Positions 52,664 through 61,581 of a DNA stretch of 64,000 nucleotides are shown in pieces. Source of the DNA: Bacteroidia bacterium (GTDB lineage: Bacteria; Bacteroidota; Bacteroidia; B-17B0; Aurantibacillaceae); the NCBI GenBank assembly GCA_016787705.1, contig JAEUTP010000014.1, forward strand, positions 356,352 through 420,351, given 5' to 3'. Each line of letters begins with the position of its first letter. The stretch's first letter is position 1. The notes below the pieces were generated by a model, which made no database searches, had not been told where the DNA came from, and saw only the letters and a list, made by a program, of their open reading frames with translations. A program made the translations under genes and the position numbers.

Positions 52664-54082
52664 ATGAAAGTAGAACAAATTTACACCGGATGCATTGCTC
52701 ATGCAGCATATTACATCGAAAACAATGGAGAAGCAGCAATTTTTGATCCATTAAGAGAAGTTCAGCCATACATTGATAGAGCCAATAAGGATAAGGCAAA
52801 AATTAAATACGTTTTTGAAACGCATTTTCATGCCGATTTTGTGAGCGGACATCTTGATCTTGTTAAAAATGCAGGGGCTGAAATAGTTTTTGGGCCAACA
52901 GCAAAACCTTCCTATAAGGCAACAATTGCTGAGGATAATCAAATTTTTAAGGTTGGTAATTATAGTGTTAAAGTGATTCACACACCGGGGCACACAATGG
53001 AAAGTACAACTTATTTACTTATTGACGAAAATGGAAAAGAGCATGGAATTATTACCGGTGATACTTTATTTATTGGTGATGTAGGTCGCCCTGATTTAGC
53101 ACAACATGTAATTGCAGATTTAACCCAAGAAAAACTGGCTGGACTCCTATTTGATTCACTACGCAATAAAATAATGCCTTTAAACGATGAATTAATTGTT
53201 TACCCGAATCATGGTGCAGGAAGCGCTTGTGGTAAAAATATGAGCAAAGAAACAACGGATACACTAGGTCATCAAAAACAAGTTAATTATGCGTTAAATC
53301 TCAAATTATCTAAAGAGGAATTTATTAAGGAAATCTTATCGGGTTTAATGCCTCCTCCCGGATATTTTCCTCAAAACGTGCTATTAAACATTAAAGGATA
53401 TGAAAGTTTTGATACAGTAAAGCAAAAAGGAACTCGCGCACTATCAGTAACGGAATTTGAGGCAGCTGCTAATGAAACTGATGCTTTAGTAATTGACACA
53501 AGAGATGCTCAGCTATTTGCAAAAGGCTTTATTCCAAATTCAATTAATATTGGTATCGATGGTAATTTTGCAACATGGGTCGGAACATTAATACCAAGCG
53601 TAAAGCAAGAATTATTAATTGTTGCCGATGAAGGGAAAGAAGAAGAGGTAATTACTCGCTTAGCTCGTGTAGGTTATGACAATGCTTTAGGGTATTTAAA
53701 AGGTGGCTTTAAGGCGTGGGAAGAAGTTGGCAAAGAGGTGGATGAAATAATTTCGATAACCGCCGAGGAATTAAGCGAAATTATGGATGAAGAACTTGTA
53801 ACTATTTTAGATGTGCGCAAAGCCAGTGAGCATTATAGCGAACACATTATAGACTCTATAAATACTCCTTTAGATTCTATAAATGACAGTATGGCTACTA
53901 TTGATAAACAAAAAACGTATTATGTGCATTGCGCCGGAGGATACCGCTCAATGGTCTTTATCTCAATACTAAGATCTCGCGGATATAGAAATCTAATTGA
54001 TATAAAAGGTGGTTTTACCGAAATAAAAAAATCAAGTAAATTTAGAATTAGTGATTACGTTTGCCCCACAACTATGCTGTAA
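52664..54082 (+). CDS. CstB-like persulfide dioxygenase-rhodanese fusion (copy 3)
   Basis: A third persulfide dioxygenase fusion, 472 residues, closest to copy 2 (28986). The opening MKVEQIYTGCIAHAAYYIE, ETHFHADFVSGH, HTPGHTMES and GAGSACGKN are shared. The rhodanese loop is HCAGGYRS near 423, and the middle domain lacks the catalytic cysteine. It is a single-gene unit bounded by a terminator on each side and has its own operator. Three copies in one cluster suggest high flux or separate carriers (glutathione-like thiol, protein persulfide). Confidence 0.9.
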   Translation: MKVEQIYTGCIAHAAYYIENNGEAAIFDPLREVQPYIDRANKDKAKIKYVFETHFHADFVSGHLDLVKNAGAEIVFGPTAKPSYKATIAEDNQIFKVGNYSVKVIHTPGHTMESTTYLLIDENGKEHGIITGDTLFIGDVGRPDLAQHVIADLTQEKLAGLLFDSLRNKIMPLNDELIVYPNHGAGSACGKNMSKETTDTLGHQKQVNYALNLKLSKEEFIKEILSGLMPPPGYFPQNVLLNIKGYESFDTVKQKGTRALSVTEFEAAANETDALVIDTRDAQLFAKGFIPNSINIGIDGNFATWVGTLIPSVKQELLIVADEGKEEEVITRLARVGYDNALGYLKGGFKAWEEVGKEVDEIISITAEELSEIMDEELVTILDVRKASEHYSEHIIDSINTPLDSINDSMATIDKQKTYYVHCAGGYRSMVFISILRSRGYRNLIDIKGGFTEIKKSSKFRISDYVCPTTML

Positions 54083-54102
54083 GCGAAATTTTACAGTAAC
54101 AG

Positions 54103-54136
54103 AAAATGGATGGTTTATACCATCCATTTTTTGTTT
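54103..54136 (+). terminator. Terminator after the third CstB-like gene
   Basis: An 11-bp perfect stem AAAATGGATGG (54103-54113) / CCATCCATTTT (54120-54130), with T tracts following, is a strong terminator. Confidence 0.88.
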
Positions 54137-54209
54137 TTTACAAATTTGAAGCTAATCCAACTTAGTATTCTAGTCAAGGCGATCAGATTTGTAAAAACTA
54201 CCACAAAAG

Positions 54210-54223
54210 CCATTAATAGTTAC
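54210..54223 (+). promoter_or_regulatory. Weak half-operator before the orphan oxidase subunit
   Basis: Only the right arm GTTAC (54219-54223) matches. The gap of 23 nt to TAATTTTG (54247-54254) fits. It is a tentative regulon member. Confidence 0.3.
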
Positions 54224-54266
54224 ATAAAACTGACAAATCTCATATGTAATTTTGAGTAAAAACAGT

Positions 54267-56111
54267 ATGGCTTCAATTATTCAAAATACAACAAAATATA
54301 AAACGGACGATGTTTACGCATCGCAGGAGGAACATGAAGTACATCGAATTAAAGATGATTCATTTGTTAAAAGATACATTTTCAGTAGAGATCATAAAGT
54401 AATTTCAAAGCAATATTTAATTACGGCAATTGTTATTGCAGTAATTGCAATGTTAATGTCAATTGTTTTTAGGTTACAATTGGCGTGGCCTGGAGAAAAA
54501 TTTGCTTTCATTAAAACAATGATGGGCGACAAATGGGGTAAGGATGGCATTTTAGACCCCAATGCGTATCTCACCCTTGTAACGATTCATGGAACGCTTA
54601 TGATATTCTTCGTGCTTACAGCGGGTTTAAGTGGAACTTTTAGCAACCTACTTATCCCACTTCAGATTGGTGCTAGAGATATGGCATCAGGTTTTTTAAA
54701 TATGCTATCCTTTTGGCTTTTCTTCTTAGCAAGCATAATTATGATTGGCTCTATGTTTGTTGAAGCCGGAGGTGCTTCCGCAGGTTGGACGGTTTATCCA
54801 CCTTTAAGCGCCTTACCTCAAGCTATTCCTGGATCAGGTTTAGGTATGACACTTTGGTTAACAAGTATGGTTATTTTTATTGCTTCTACTCTATTAGGAG
54901 GTATAAATTATGTTGTAACAATAATCAATCTCCGGACAAAAGGTATGAAAATGACAAGAATGCCTTTAACTATGTGGGCGTTTCTAATTGCTGCTATTTT
55001 GGGCATTCTTTCATTTCCGGTGCTACTTGGCGCTGAGGCTTTACTTTTATTTGACCGTTCATTTGGAACCTCATTTTACCTCTCAGATATATTTATCGGT
55101 GGTAGGCCTCTGGATAATGCCGGAGGCAGCCCTGTACTTTACGAGCATTTGTTTTGGTTTCTTGGTCATCCTGAAGTTTATATCGTTTTTTTACCAGCGT
55201 TAGGAATTATTTCTGAGGTAATTGCAACCCAAGCCCGTAAACCTATTTTCGGTTATAAAGCAATGATAGGCTCCATTTTAGCTATTGGCTTTCTCTCATT
55301 CATTGTATGGGGTCATCACATGTTTATTACGGGGATGAATCCATTTTTAGGATCTGTATTCGTGTTTACAACCTTGTTAATTGCTATACCTTCTGCTGTA
55401 AAGGTTTTTAATTATATCACTACTTTATGGAAAGGAAACATTCATTTTTCTCCCGCAATGCTATTTTCCATTGGAGGTGTTTCGGCTATTATTACAGGAG
55501 GTATTACCGGAATAATTTTAGCGGATTCAACTTTAGATATAACCGTACATGATACATATTTTGTAGTAGCTCATTTTCATATCATCATGGGAGTATTTTC
55601 AATTTTTGGTATGCTGGCTGGGGTTTACCATTGGTTCCCAAAACTATTTGGTCGGATGATGAACAAAAAATTAGGATACCTTCATTTTTGGATAACATTT
55701 GTCTCTGCCTATGGCGTATTCTTTCCAATGCATTTTTTAGGAATGGCGGGTGTGCCAAGAAGATACTATACTAATTCAGCCTTTCCTATGTTCGATAATC
55801 TAATTGACATTAATGTTTTAATTACCTATTTTGCAATTATAGCTGCACTTGCGCAGGTGATATTTCTATTTAATTTTATTTACAGTTTATTTCGAGGTGA
55901 GAAAGCGCAACAAAACCCTTGGCGAGCAAATACACTTGAATGGACAACTCCGGTTGAACACTTGCACGGTAACTGGCCTGGGAAACTTCCAATAGTTCAT
56001 CGTTGGCCCTATGACTATAGTAAGCCGGGCAAGGTTGAAGATTTTGTTTTGCAAACTGAACCAATGGAAGAAGGCGAAATAGATGAAAGCGATTCAAACT
56101 CTAAACATTAA
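54267..56111 (+). CDS. ctaD: Cytochrome c oxidase subunit I, aa3 type (orphan)
   Basis: The haem-copper catalytic subunit of an A-type oxidase, about 14 helices. Key residues are visible: VTIHGTLMIFFVL (haem a His), WFLGHPEVYIV (CuB His and cross-linked Tyr), WGHHMF (CuB His pair), VHDTYFVVAHFH (two haem His) and SAVKVFNYITTLW with the K-channel Lys. The D-channel DMASGFLNMLSFW is also present. No subunit II (CuA) or III gene is in the cluster. TAATTTTG at 54247-54254 gives a transcript start near 54259, so ATG 54267 is used; an earlier TTG (54252) overlaps the -7 element. The start by this choice gives 614 residues. Confidence 0.9.
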   Translation: MASIIQNTTKYKTDDVYASQEEHEVHRIKDDSFVKRYIFSRDHKVISKQYLITAIVIAVIAMLMSIVFRLQLAWPGEKFAFIKTMMGDKWGKDGILDPNAYLTLVTIHGTLMIFFVLTAGLSGTFSNLLIPLQIGARDMASGFLNMLSFWLFFLASIIMIGSMFVEAGGASAGWTVYPPLSALPQAIPGSGLGMTLWLTSMVIFIASTLLGGINYVVTIINLRTKGMKMTRMPLTMWAFLIAAILGILSFPVLLGAEALLLFDRSFGTSFYLSDIFIGGRPLDNAGGSPVLYEHLFWFLGHPEVYIVFLPALGIISEVIATQARKPIFGYKAMIGSILAIGFLSFIVWGHHMFITGMNPFLGSVFVFTTLLIAIPSAVKVFNYITTLWKGNIHFSPAMLFSIGGVSAIITGGITGIILADSTLDITVHDTYFVVAHFHIIMGVFSIFGMLAGVYHWFPKLFGRMMNKKLGYLHFWITFVSAYGVFFPMHFLGMAGVPRRYYTNSAFPMFDNLIDINVLITYFAIIAALAQVIFLFNFIYSLFRGEKAQQNPWRANTLEWTTPVEHLHGNWPGKLPIVHRWPYDYSKPGKVEDFVLQTEPMEEGEIDESDSNSKH

Positions 56112-56116
56112 ATTGA

Positions 56117-56833
56117 ATGAAAGAGCTCGACATTTATCAAGAGTTAAAAAGTGAAAAAGCAAAAAATGTTGACTTGCAACAGAGCCTGCTATTAAAAGAG
56201 GCGTATTCAATTATTAATGGGATTAAAAAAAAGGAACTTATCTCCATAGAAAATAATTCTTCCGGAGTGATTTTAGAAAAAAAAGTAAATCTAAAAGCAA
56301 CAAGAATATTCTCAATTTCCGATATTAAAAATGTTTGTATAAATAGCAGATTACGCTTTTTACCAATAACCTACTATAAATCAACTCTGCCTTATGATGC
56401 ACATGTTAAATGTTCTGCCTTCGAAATTGAAATGGGAGCGCCAGTTACTTTTAAAATCATAACCGAATCGCAAAACTTTAAAGCAGCACATCCCAATACT
56501 GAACATTTAATATTTGCTGATTTGGGGTGTGGAGAATTTTACTTCATTACCAAATGGGGCAATGGATATTCAAAATACAGAAAGTTAATAGTATTACCAT
56601 TTAGAAGTATTGAGATTCATCTCCTTTCTATATTTTCACTTGCATTCCTTTTTGCTTTGACTATTCCAACAAAGTTTCTTAATACTGATCATCCTGTTGG
56701 CTACTTTTCAATGATACGTTTGGCCTTTTATTTTTGGTGTGTAATTTTTCTAACTGCCATATCAACTTACTATATAATTGGCATTAGAAAAAATCTAAAT
56801 AGCGGAGAATGGAACAATTCTTCCTTTATGTAA
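56117..56833 (+). CDS. Unknown protein with two C-terminal membrane helices
   Basis: 238 residues, no signal peptide. The N-terminal 170 residues are soluble with several cysteines, and two helices (IEIHLLSIFSLAFLFALTI and LAFYFWCVIFLTAISTYYI) end the protein. The CuA motif (CxxxC with His and Met) is absent, so it is not a normal subunit II. It is 5 bp after the orphan subunit I and cotranscribed, so it may be a novel accessory subunit. No family is recognised. Confidence 0.65.
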   Translation: MKELDIYQELKSEKAKNVDLQQSLLLKEAYSIINGIKKKELISIENNSSGVILEKKVNLKATRIFSISDIKNVCINSRLRFLPITYYKSTLPYDAHVKCSAFEIEMGAPVTFKIITESQNFKAAHPNTEHLIFADLGCGEFYFITKWGNGYSKYRKLIVLPFRSIEIHLLSIFSLAFLFALTIPTKFLNTDHPVGYFSMIRLAFYFWCVIFLTAISTYYIIGIRKNLNSGEWNNSSFM

Positions 56834-56854
56834 AAAGCTGAATCCCAGTTTTAG

Positions 56855-56880
56855 AAGCGGTTTTAACCGCTTTTTTTGTT
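56855..56880 (+). terminator. Terminator after 56117-56833 gene
   Basis: An 8-bp stem AAGCGGTT / AACCGCTT with a 2-nt loop is followed by a T run ending at 56880, just before the next operator. Confidence 0.7.
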
Positions 56881-56882
56881 AT

Positions 56883-56896
56883 GTAACATTTGTAAC
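56883..56896 (+). promoter_or_regulatory. GTA-N8-TAC-type operator of the sulfur-transport operon
   Basis: GTAACATTTGTAAC lies exactly 22 nt before TACTTTTG (56919-56926), a perfect -7 element. The operon ends with a Crp/Fnr gene, so this site would give autoregulation if that protein binds it. Confidence 0.8.
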
Positions 56897-56949
56897 CGTT
56901 TAAACATGACATAGATCATACTTTTGTCTCAAGGATTTAATATTAGACT

Positions 56950-57258
56950 ATGATAACAGCATTAAAACGACTACTAGGCATCACATCCGTTGATTTAGCT
57001 AAGCTAATCCAGGAGGGAGCAATCATTATTGATGTAAGAAGTAAGGGAGAATTTGCTTCAGGGCATGCTAAGGGCTCTGTTAACATTCCATTGGAGCAGA
57101 TTGAAGCTAATGCTTCAAAACTTAAAAAGCATAGCCACATAATTACTTGTTGCCGAAGTGGTAACAGAAGCGGTATGGCAAAAAGAACTTTAGAGGCTAA
57201 AGGCTTAAGTAACGTAACCAACGGGGGTACTTGGCAAAATGTAAATCAATATCTATAA
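56950..57258 (+). CDS. Single-domain rhodanese
   Basis: A 102-residue cytoplasmic sulfurtransferase without signal peptide. The opening IDVRSKGEFASGHAKGS and active loop CCRSGNRSGMAK (C near 73 or 74) are the rhodanese marks. It leads the operon 56950-62214 that contains the YeeE-like transporter and TsdA-like cytochrome. The family moves sulfane sulfur from persulfide to thiol acceptors. The sequence is close to the lipoprotein copy at 30450. Confidence 0.88.
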   Translation: MITALKRLLGITSVDLAKLIQEGAIIIDVRSKGEFASGHAKGSVNIPLEQIEANASKLKKHSHIITCCRSGNRSGMAKRTLEAKGLSNVTNGGTWQNVNQYL

Positions 57259-57262
57259 CGTT

Positions 57263-58099
57263 ATGGAAAAATTAAAAGTATTAATACCAACCGACTTTTC
57301 AGTACAAGCAGAATATGCTTATCTAATGGTTAAAAAATTAGAAGAAAAAATTGAAACTGAAATTCATTTCATTCATGTATTGGATGTTCCAGATACCGTT
57401 ACTCTCGACAACAATGGCAAAGTTCAAACCTGCGGAGAAATAGATGTTAACCATATTATTTCACAGAAGGAAATTATTGATCGGAAACTAAATGATTTGA
57501 AAACTATATATGGCCAAAAAGTACAAACACACCTTGTATTTGGTAAAACCACCGATTCCATACTTGATTTCTCACAATCAAAAAAGTTTGATTTAATTGT
57601 AATGGGTACTAAAGGTGCTTGGGGCTTAAAGGAGAAATTATCAGGTTCAGAAACTCAAATCATCGCCCGAAAATCACCTATTCCGCTACTATCCTTAATG
57701 TGTGATAGATCAGATTTAGTAATCAAAAACATTTTACTGGTTCATGATTTCAAAAATCCGGCTGATGATAATTTGGTACTTCTTAAAAAATTAGTAACAG
57801 CTTTTGGTGCAAAGGTTCATCAATTGCAAATTGTATCCAAACAAACTGAAGAAGAAAAACAGAATCTATTAAACTTAATGGTGGCTCATGCTAAACAAAA
57901 TGGAATTGAAACCTATGAAAACCATCTATTGAACGATTCTGATATTGAAAATGGAGTAATTCATTTTAATCAAATGCATGAGGTGGACATTGTGTGCATT
58001 GGCACACACGGTAAGGGAAGTTTTTTTCACGCAAGTGCTACCGAAAAACTAATTAATCATTTATTCAAACCAATTATTTCATTTCACTTAAAAAATTAA
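57263..58099 (+). CDS. Universal stress protein, two-domain
   Basis: 278 residues forming two USP domains (about 1-145 and 150-278). The first has LIPTDFSVQAEYAYLMV and the ATP-site-like MGTKGAWGLKEKLSGSE; the second has CIGTHGKGSFFHASATEK. It is cytoplasmic and 4 bp after the rhodanese. Its exact role is unknown. USP proteins often appear with redox or respiratory gene sets in Bacteroidota. Confidence 0.88.
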   Translation: MEKLKVLIPTDFSVQAEYAYLMVKKLEEKIETEIHFIHVLDVPDTVTLDNNGKVQTCGEIDVNHIISQKEIIDRKLNDLKTIYGQKVQTHLVFGKTTDSILDFSQSKKFDLIVMGTKGAWGLKEKLSGSETQIIARKSPIPLLSLMCDRSDLVIKNILLVHDFKNPADDNLVLLKKLVTAFGAKVHQLQIVSKQTEEEKQNLLNLMVAHAKQNGIETYENHLLNDSDIENGVIHFNQMHEVDIVCIGTHGKGSFFHASATEKLINHLFKPIISFHLKN

Positions 58100-58106
58100 T
58101 TATTCT

Positions 58107-58664
58107 ATGTTAGATATTATTCAACAAACTTGGTCATGGTGGTTCTCAGGAGCTTTAATTGCAGCAATTATGTTCATGCTACTATTTTTTGGTCAATCAT
58201 TTGGTTTTTCCGCTAATCTAAGAACAATTTGTTCAGCAGCTGGTTGCGGTAAATCCGTTAAATTTTTCGACTTTAATTGGAAAAGTCAGATCTGGAATTT
58301 AGTATTTTTAATTGGAGCCATCTTCGGTGGATTTATTGCAAATCAGTTCTTATCTGATGGTAATCCAATTGCGATCTCTGAAAGCACCATTTCTGATTTA
58401 TCAAAATTAGGGATAGCCGCTCCAACTTCTGCACAACCTCCTGAATTATTCAGTTTAAATGCTGTACTAAGTCTAAAAGGGTTTTTAGTATTGGCTATTG
58501 GCGGGCTTTTAGTTGGCTTTGGCTCCCGTTATGGCGGAGGTTGTACCTCAGGTCATGCAATTAGTGGGCTTTCCGATTTGCAATTACCGTCTTTAATAGC
58601 AGTAATCGGTTTTTTTATTGGTGGTTTAGCAATGACTTTTTTAATAATGCCTTTAATATTTTAA
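58107..58664 (+). CDS. YeeE/YedE-like sulfur transporter, first half
   Basis: 185 residues with about four to five membrane helices and the signature FGSRYGGGCTSGHAISGLSDLQ near 150-171, whose cysteine lies in the pore of YeeE/TsuA thiosulfate transporters. It also has a CSAAGCGKSVKF segment near 43. Together with the next gene it makes a split two-part form of the usual single protein. It lies in the same operon as the thiosulfate-related TsdA-like gene. Confidence 0.87.
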   Translation: MLDIIQQTWSWWFSGALIAAIMFMLLFFGQSFGFSANLRTICSAAGCGKSVKFFDFNWKSQIWNLVFLIGAIFGGFIANQFLSDGNPIAISESTISDLSKLGIAAPTSAQPPELFSLNAVLSLKGFLVLAIGGLLVGFGSRYGGGCTSGHAISGLSDLQLPSLIAVIGFFIGGLAMTFLIMPLIF

Positions 58665-58667
58665 TTT

Positions 58668-59081
58668 ATGAAGTTTATAAAATTTTTAGTGCTAGGCACA
58701 TTGTTCGGAATTGTAATGGCAAAGTCAGAAGCCATGTCATGGTATAGGATACAGGAAATGTTTCGCTTTCAGGCGTTTCACATGTACGGAATTATTGGTG
58801 TTGCCGTTGTACTTGGCGTAATTGGAGTTGCGCTAATAAAAAAATACAACATTCGTGATTTTCACGGCAATCCAATAAAATTTCATCCCAAAGAAAAATC
58901 GATTGTTCGCTATTTAGCTGGCGGAATAATTTTTGGTTTAGGTTGGGCTTTAAGTGGTGCGTGCCCCGGCCCCATGGTTGTAAATATCGGATATGGTTTC
59001 TTTACAATGGCAATTGTTTTTTTCTTCGCGATTGTAGGTACATATTTATACGGATACTTTAAAGATAAATTACCTCATTAA
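58668..59081 (+). CDS. YeeE/YedE-like sulfur transporter, second half
   Basis: 137 residues with about three to four helices and the second family motif GWALSGACPGPMVVNIGYG near 96-114, with the pore cysteine. It begins 3 bp after the first half, so the pair is translated together. This matches the split PmpA/PmpB-type arrangement. Likely substrate is thiosulfate or another sulfane compound, by family. Confidence 0.87.
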   Translation: MKFIKFLVLGTLFGIVMAKSEAMSWYRIQEMFRFQAFHMYGIIGVAVVLGVIGVALIKKYNIRDFHGNPIKFHPKEKSIVRYLAGGIIFGLGWALSGACPGPMVVNIGYGFFTMAIVFFFAIVGTYLYGYFKDKLPH

Positions 59082-59092
59082 AACGCAATATC

Positions 59093-60160
59093 ATGGCAAA
59101 CGAATATGATAAAAAGTTACTCGATGTAATAAGTAAACTAATAAACTTACTCATTTTTTTATTGGTTTTAGTAATTGTATTGGGAATACTATTGTATAAT
59201 TATATGCCGGAGTACGTTCCAGCACCGGACATTGAAAGAGAAACATCGACTGTTTCTTCAGCACCATTAGATGAAAAAAAGGATGTGGATACAGTTAAAT
59301 ACTGGCAAGCACCTGATGTTGCAACTTTAGATAGTGATGCAAATAAAGATTTAATTCTATACGGTAAAGATCTAATAGCACATACAGCCGATTATTATGG
59401 CCCGAATGGTAAAATATTTAAATCCACTATTAATGGAATGAATTGTCAAAACTGCCATTTAGATGCGGGTACTAAAGTTTTTGGTAATAATTATTCGGCA
59501 GTGGCATCTACTTATCCAAAATTCAGGGCACGCTCAGGATCTATAGAGAACATTTACAAAAGGGTTAATGATTGTTTTGAGCGTAGTTTGAATGGAAAGG
59601 CTATTGATACAGCATCAAAAGAAATGCAAGGTATTGTAGCCTATATAAAATGGTTAGGTAAAGATGTCCCAAAGGGAAACGTTCCTGAAGGATCAGGACT
59701 TAAAAAAATGGCCTTCCTTGATAGAGCTGCAAGTCCCGAAAATGGAAAAAGCATTTATTCTCAGAAATGTGCTAGTTGTCATCAAACAGATGGTTTAGGG
59801 ATTATGAATGGTGATAAAACAGCCTATACCTATCCTCCTTTGTGGGGTGACCATAGTTATAATAATGGAGCTGGATTATTTCGAATGTCAAATTTGGCTA
59901 AATACATAAAATACAATATGCCATTAGGCGCTAGTCATAACAGCCCCCAATTAACAGATGAGGAGGCTTGGGATATAGCTGCATTTGTAAATTCACAGCC
60001 AAGACCGAAGAAAAACATCAAAAAGGATTGGCCTAAAATAGAAGAGAAGCCTTTTGATCATCCCTTTGGCCCTTACAAAGATGGCTTTAGTGAAGAGCAG
60101 CACAAATACGGTCCATTTCAACCCATAAAAGACAAAATCGCATCATCAAAAAAGAAATAA
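59093..60160 (+). CDS. tsdA: TsdA-like dihaem cytochrome c (thiosulfate dehydrogenase)
   Basis: A membrane-anchored (helix about 17-38) periplasmic dihaem cytochrome, 355 residues. Haem sites are CQNCH (C118, C121, H122) and CASCH (C226, C229, H230). VNDCFERSLNGK with C161 matches the region of the TsdA family that supplies the unusual cysteine haem ligand. The family joins two thiosulfates to tetrathionate, or the reverse. Its place next to a YeeE-type transporter, porin and rhodanese supports thiosulfate use. Both haem sites are complete. Confidence 0.85.
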   Translation: MANEYDKKLLDVISKLINLLIFLLVLVIVLGILLYNYMPEYVPAPDIERETSTVSSAPLDEKKDVDTVKYWQAPDVATLDSDANKDLILYGKDLIAHTADYYGPNGKIFKSTINGMNCQNCHLDAGTKVFGNNYSAVASTYPKFRARSGSIENIYKRVNDCFERSLNGKAIDTASKEMQGIVAYIKWLGKDVPKGNVPEGSGLKKMAFLDRAASPENGKSIYSQKCASCHQTDGLGIMNGDKTAYTYPPLWGDHSYNNGAGLFRMSNLAKYIKYNMPLGASHNSPQLTDEEAWDIAAFVNSQPRPKKNIKKDWPKIEEKPFDHPFGPYKDGFSEEQHKYGPFQPIKDKIASSKKK

Positions 60161-60162
60161 TA

Positions 60163-61569
60163 ATGTTTAAATATATAATCCTAATTAGTAGTTTTTTAAC
60201 TTCTGTAATTTCATTTGCACAAGACCATAACGATCATCATATAGCTTTAAAGCCCAAAGAAAAAGACACGGTGTGTTTAAAAGATTGTTTAACAAAAGCA
60301 CATTGGGAAGCTCACACAAGAACATTCGCAATGTCCACAATTAATGATGGTGAATTAAAAGACGATTATGCAATAGCTTCAGGCGCAGGCATTGGTCTAT
60401 TAACAAAATCATTATATGGTTTTCAAGTTGGGGTTAGCGGTTTTTTTATGTATAATTTAAACTCATCAAATATACATGAAGCAGATAGCTTAACAGGTCA
60501 ACCAAATAGATATGAAATTGGGTTATTTGATATAGAAGATCATACCAATAAACACGATTTAGATAGATTAGAAGAATTGTATTTAAAATACACCTTATCA
60601 AAAAGTTCTTTAACAGTTGGCAAAATAAATTTGAACACGCCTTTTCTAAATCCCCAAGACGGCAGAATGAGACCTACCGTTGAAGAGGGTGTTTGGCTTA
60701 GTGTAAAAGAATCAAGTAAAATTGGGTTTAATGGTGGTTGGATATGGGAGGTTTCACCTCGCTCTACAGTTAGTTGGTTTTCAATGGCAAATTCAATGGG
60801 GGTTTATCCTATGGGCGTAAATACGGATGGAACAAAAGCTGATTACAACGAGCATATTGAAGGTTGTACAGGAATGGCAATTGGAAATATTTACTTTAAT
60901 CCAAATAAAAATATTAAAGTAAACCTCTGGAATTCGCTTTTAGAAAATGTAATGAATACCGCTTTAGTTGAGATTAATATAGAACAGCCAAAAGAAAAAA
61001 TGAAATTTTATGAAAGCATCATGTACTTACATCAAGATGCAATTAACAACGGAGGTAATATAAATCAGGCAAAAACCTATATGCATAAAGGCGAACAATC
61101 CAACGTTATAAGTGCACAAATTGGTTTAAAAAATAAAAGAGTAAACACAAATTTAAACTACACACATATTACTGGAGATGGCAGATACTTAATGCCAAGA
61201 GAATGGGGTAAAGAAATATTCTATACGTTTTTAAATAGAGAAAGAAATGAAGGTTTTGGAAACGTACATTCCTTTATGACTAAAACAACACTAACATCTA
61301 AGAATAGTAAATTTACTACAACATTAGGATATGGATATTATTTACTACCGGATGTAAAAGATTATCGATTAAATAAGTATGGTATGCCATCCTACCATCA
61401 AATAAATTATTATGCCACTTACTCCTTCGATAAATTTTTTAAAGGTTTGGAATTAAGATTTTTAGCTGCTTATAAAATAAAGCAGGGCGAAACTTATAAT
61501 ACTCTAAAATACATATATAACAAAGTAAATATGGTTAACTTTAATCTAATATTAGATTTTAAAATTTAA
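60163..61569 (+). CDS. Outer-membrane porin, OprD-like
   Basis: 468 residues: signal peptide (IILISSFLTSVISFAQ), then His-rich HNDHHIA, and a beta-barrel with alternating hydrophobic strands ending in VNFNLILDFKI. Repeated strand pairs such as LYLKYTLSKSSLTVGKIN and PTVEEGVWLSVKESSKIG fit the OprD-type porin family of Bacteroidota. It lies 2 bp after the TsdA-like gene and would admit sulfur compounds to the periplasm, an inference from position. The specific substrate is unknown. Confidence 0.78.
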   Translation: MFKYIILISSFLTSVISFAQDHNDHHIALKPKEKDTVCLKDCLTKAHWEAHTRTFAMSTINDGELKDDYAIASGAGIGLLTKSLYGFQVGVSGFFMYNLNSSNIHEADSLTGQPNRYEIGLFDIEDHTNKHDLDRLEELYLKYTLSKSSLTVGKINLNTPFLNPQDGRMRPTVEEGVWLSVKESSKIGFNGGWIWEVSPRSTVSWFSMANSMGVYPMGVNTDGTKADYNEHIEGCTGMAIGNIYFNPNKNIKVNLWNSLLENVMNTALVEINIEQPKEKMKFYESIMYLHQDAINNGGNINQAKTYMHKGEQSNVISAQIGLKNKRVNTNLNYTHITGDGRYLMPREWGKEIFYTFLNRERNEGFGNVHSFMTKTTLTSKNSKFTTTLGYGYYLLPDVKDYRLNKYGMPSYHQINYYATYSFDKFFKGLELRFLAAYKIKQGETYNTLKYIYNKVNMVNFNLILDFKI

Positions 61570-61581
61570 ACCCATACACCT

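Noticed and set aside
52664..54082. Plain glyoxalase or beta-lactamase annotation for the CstB-like genes
   Set aside because: The MBL domain carries the GAGSACGK motif and is fused to rhodanese domains, which fits persulfide dioxygenase rather than those enzymes.
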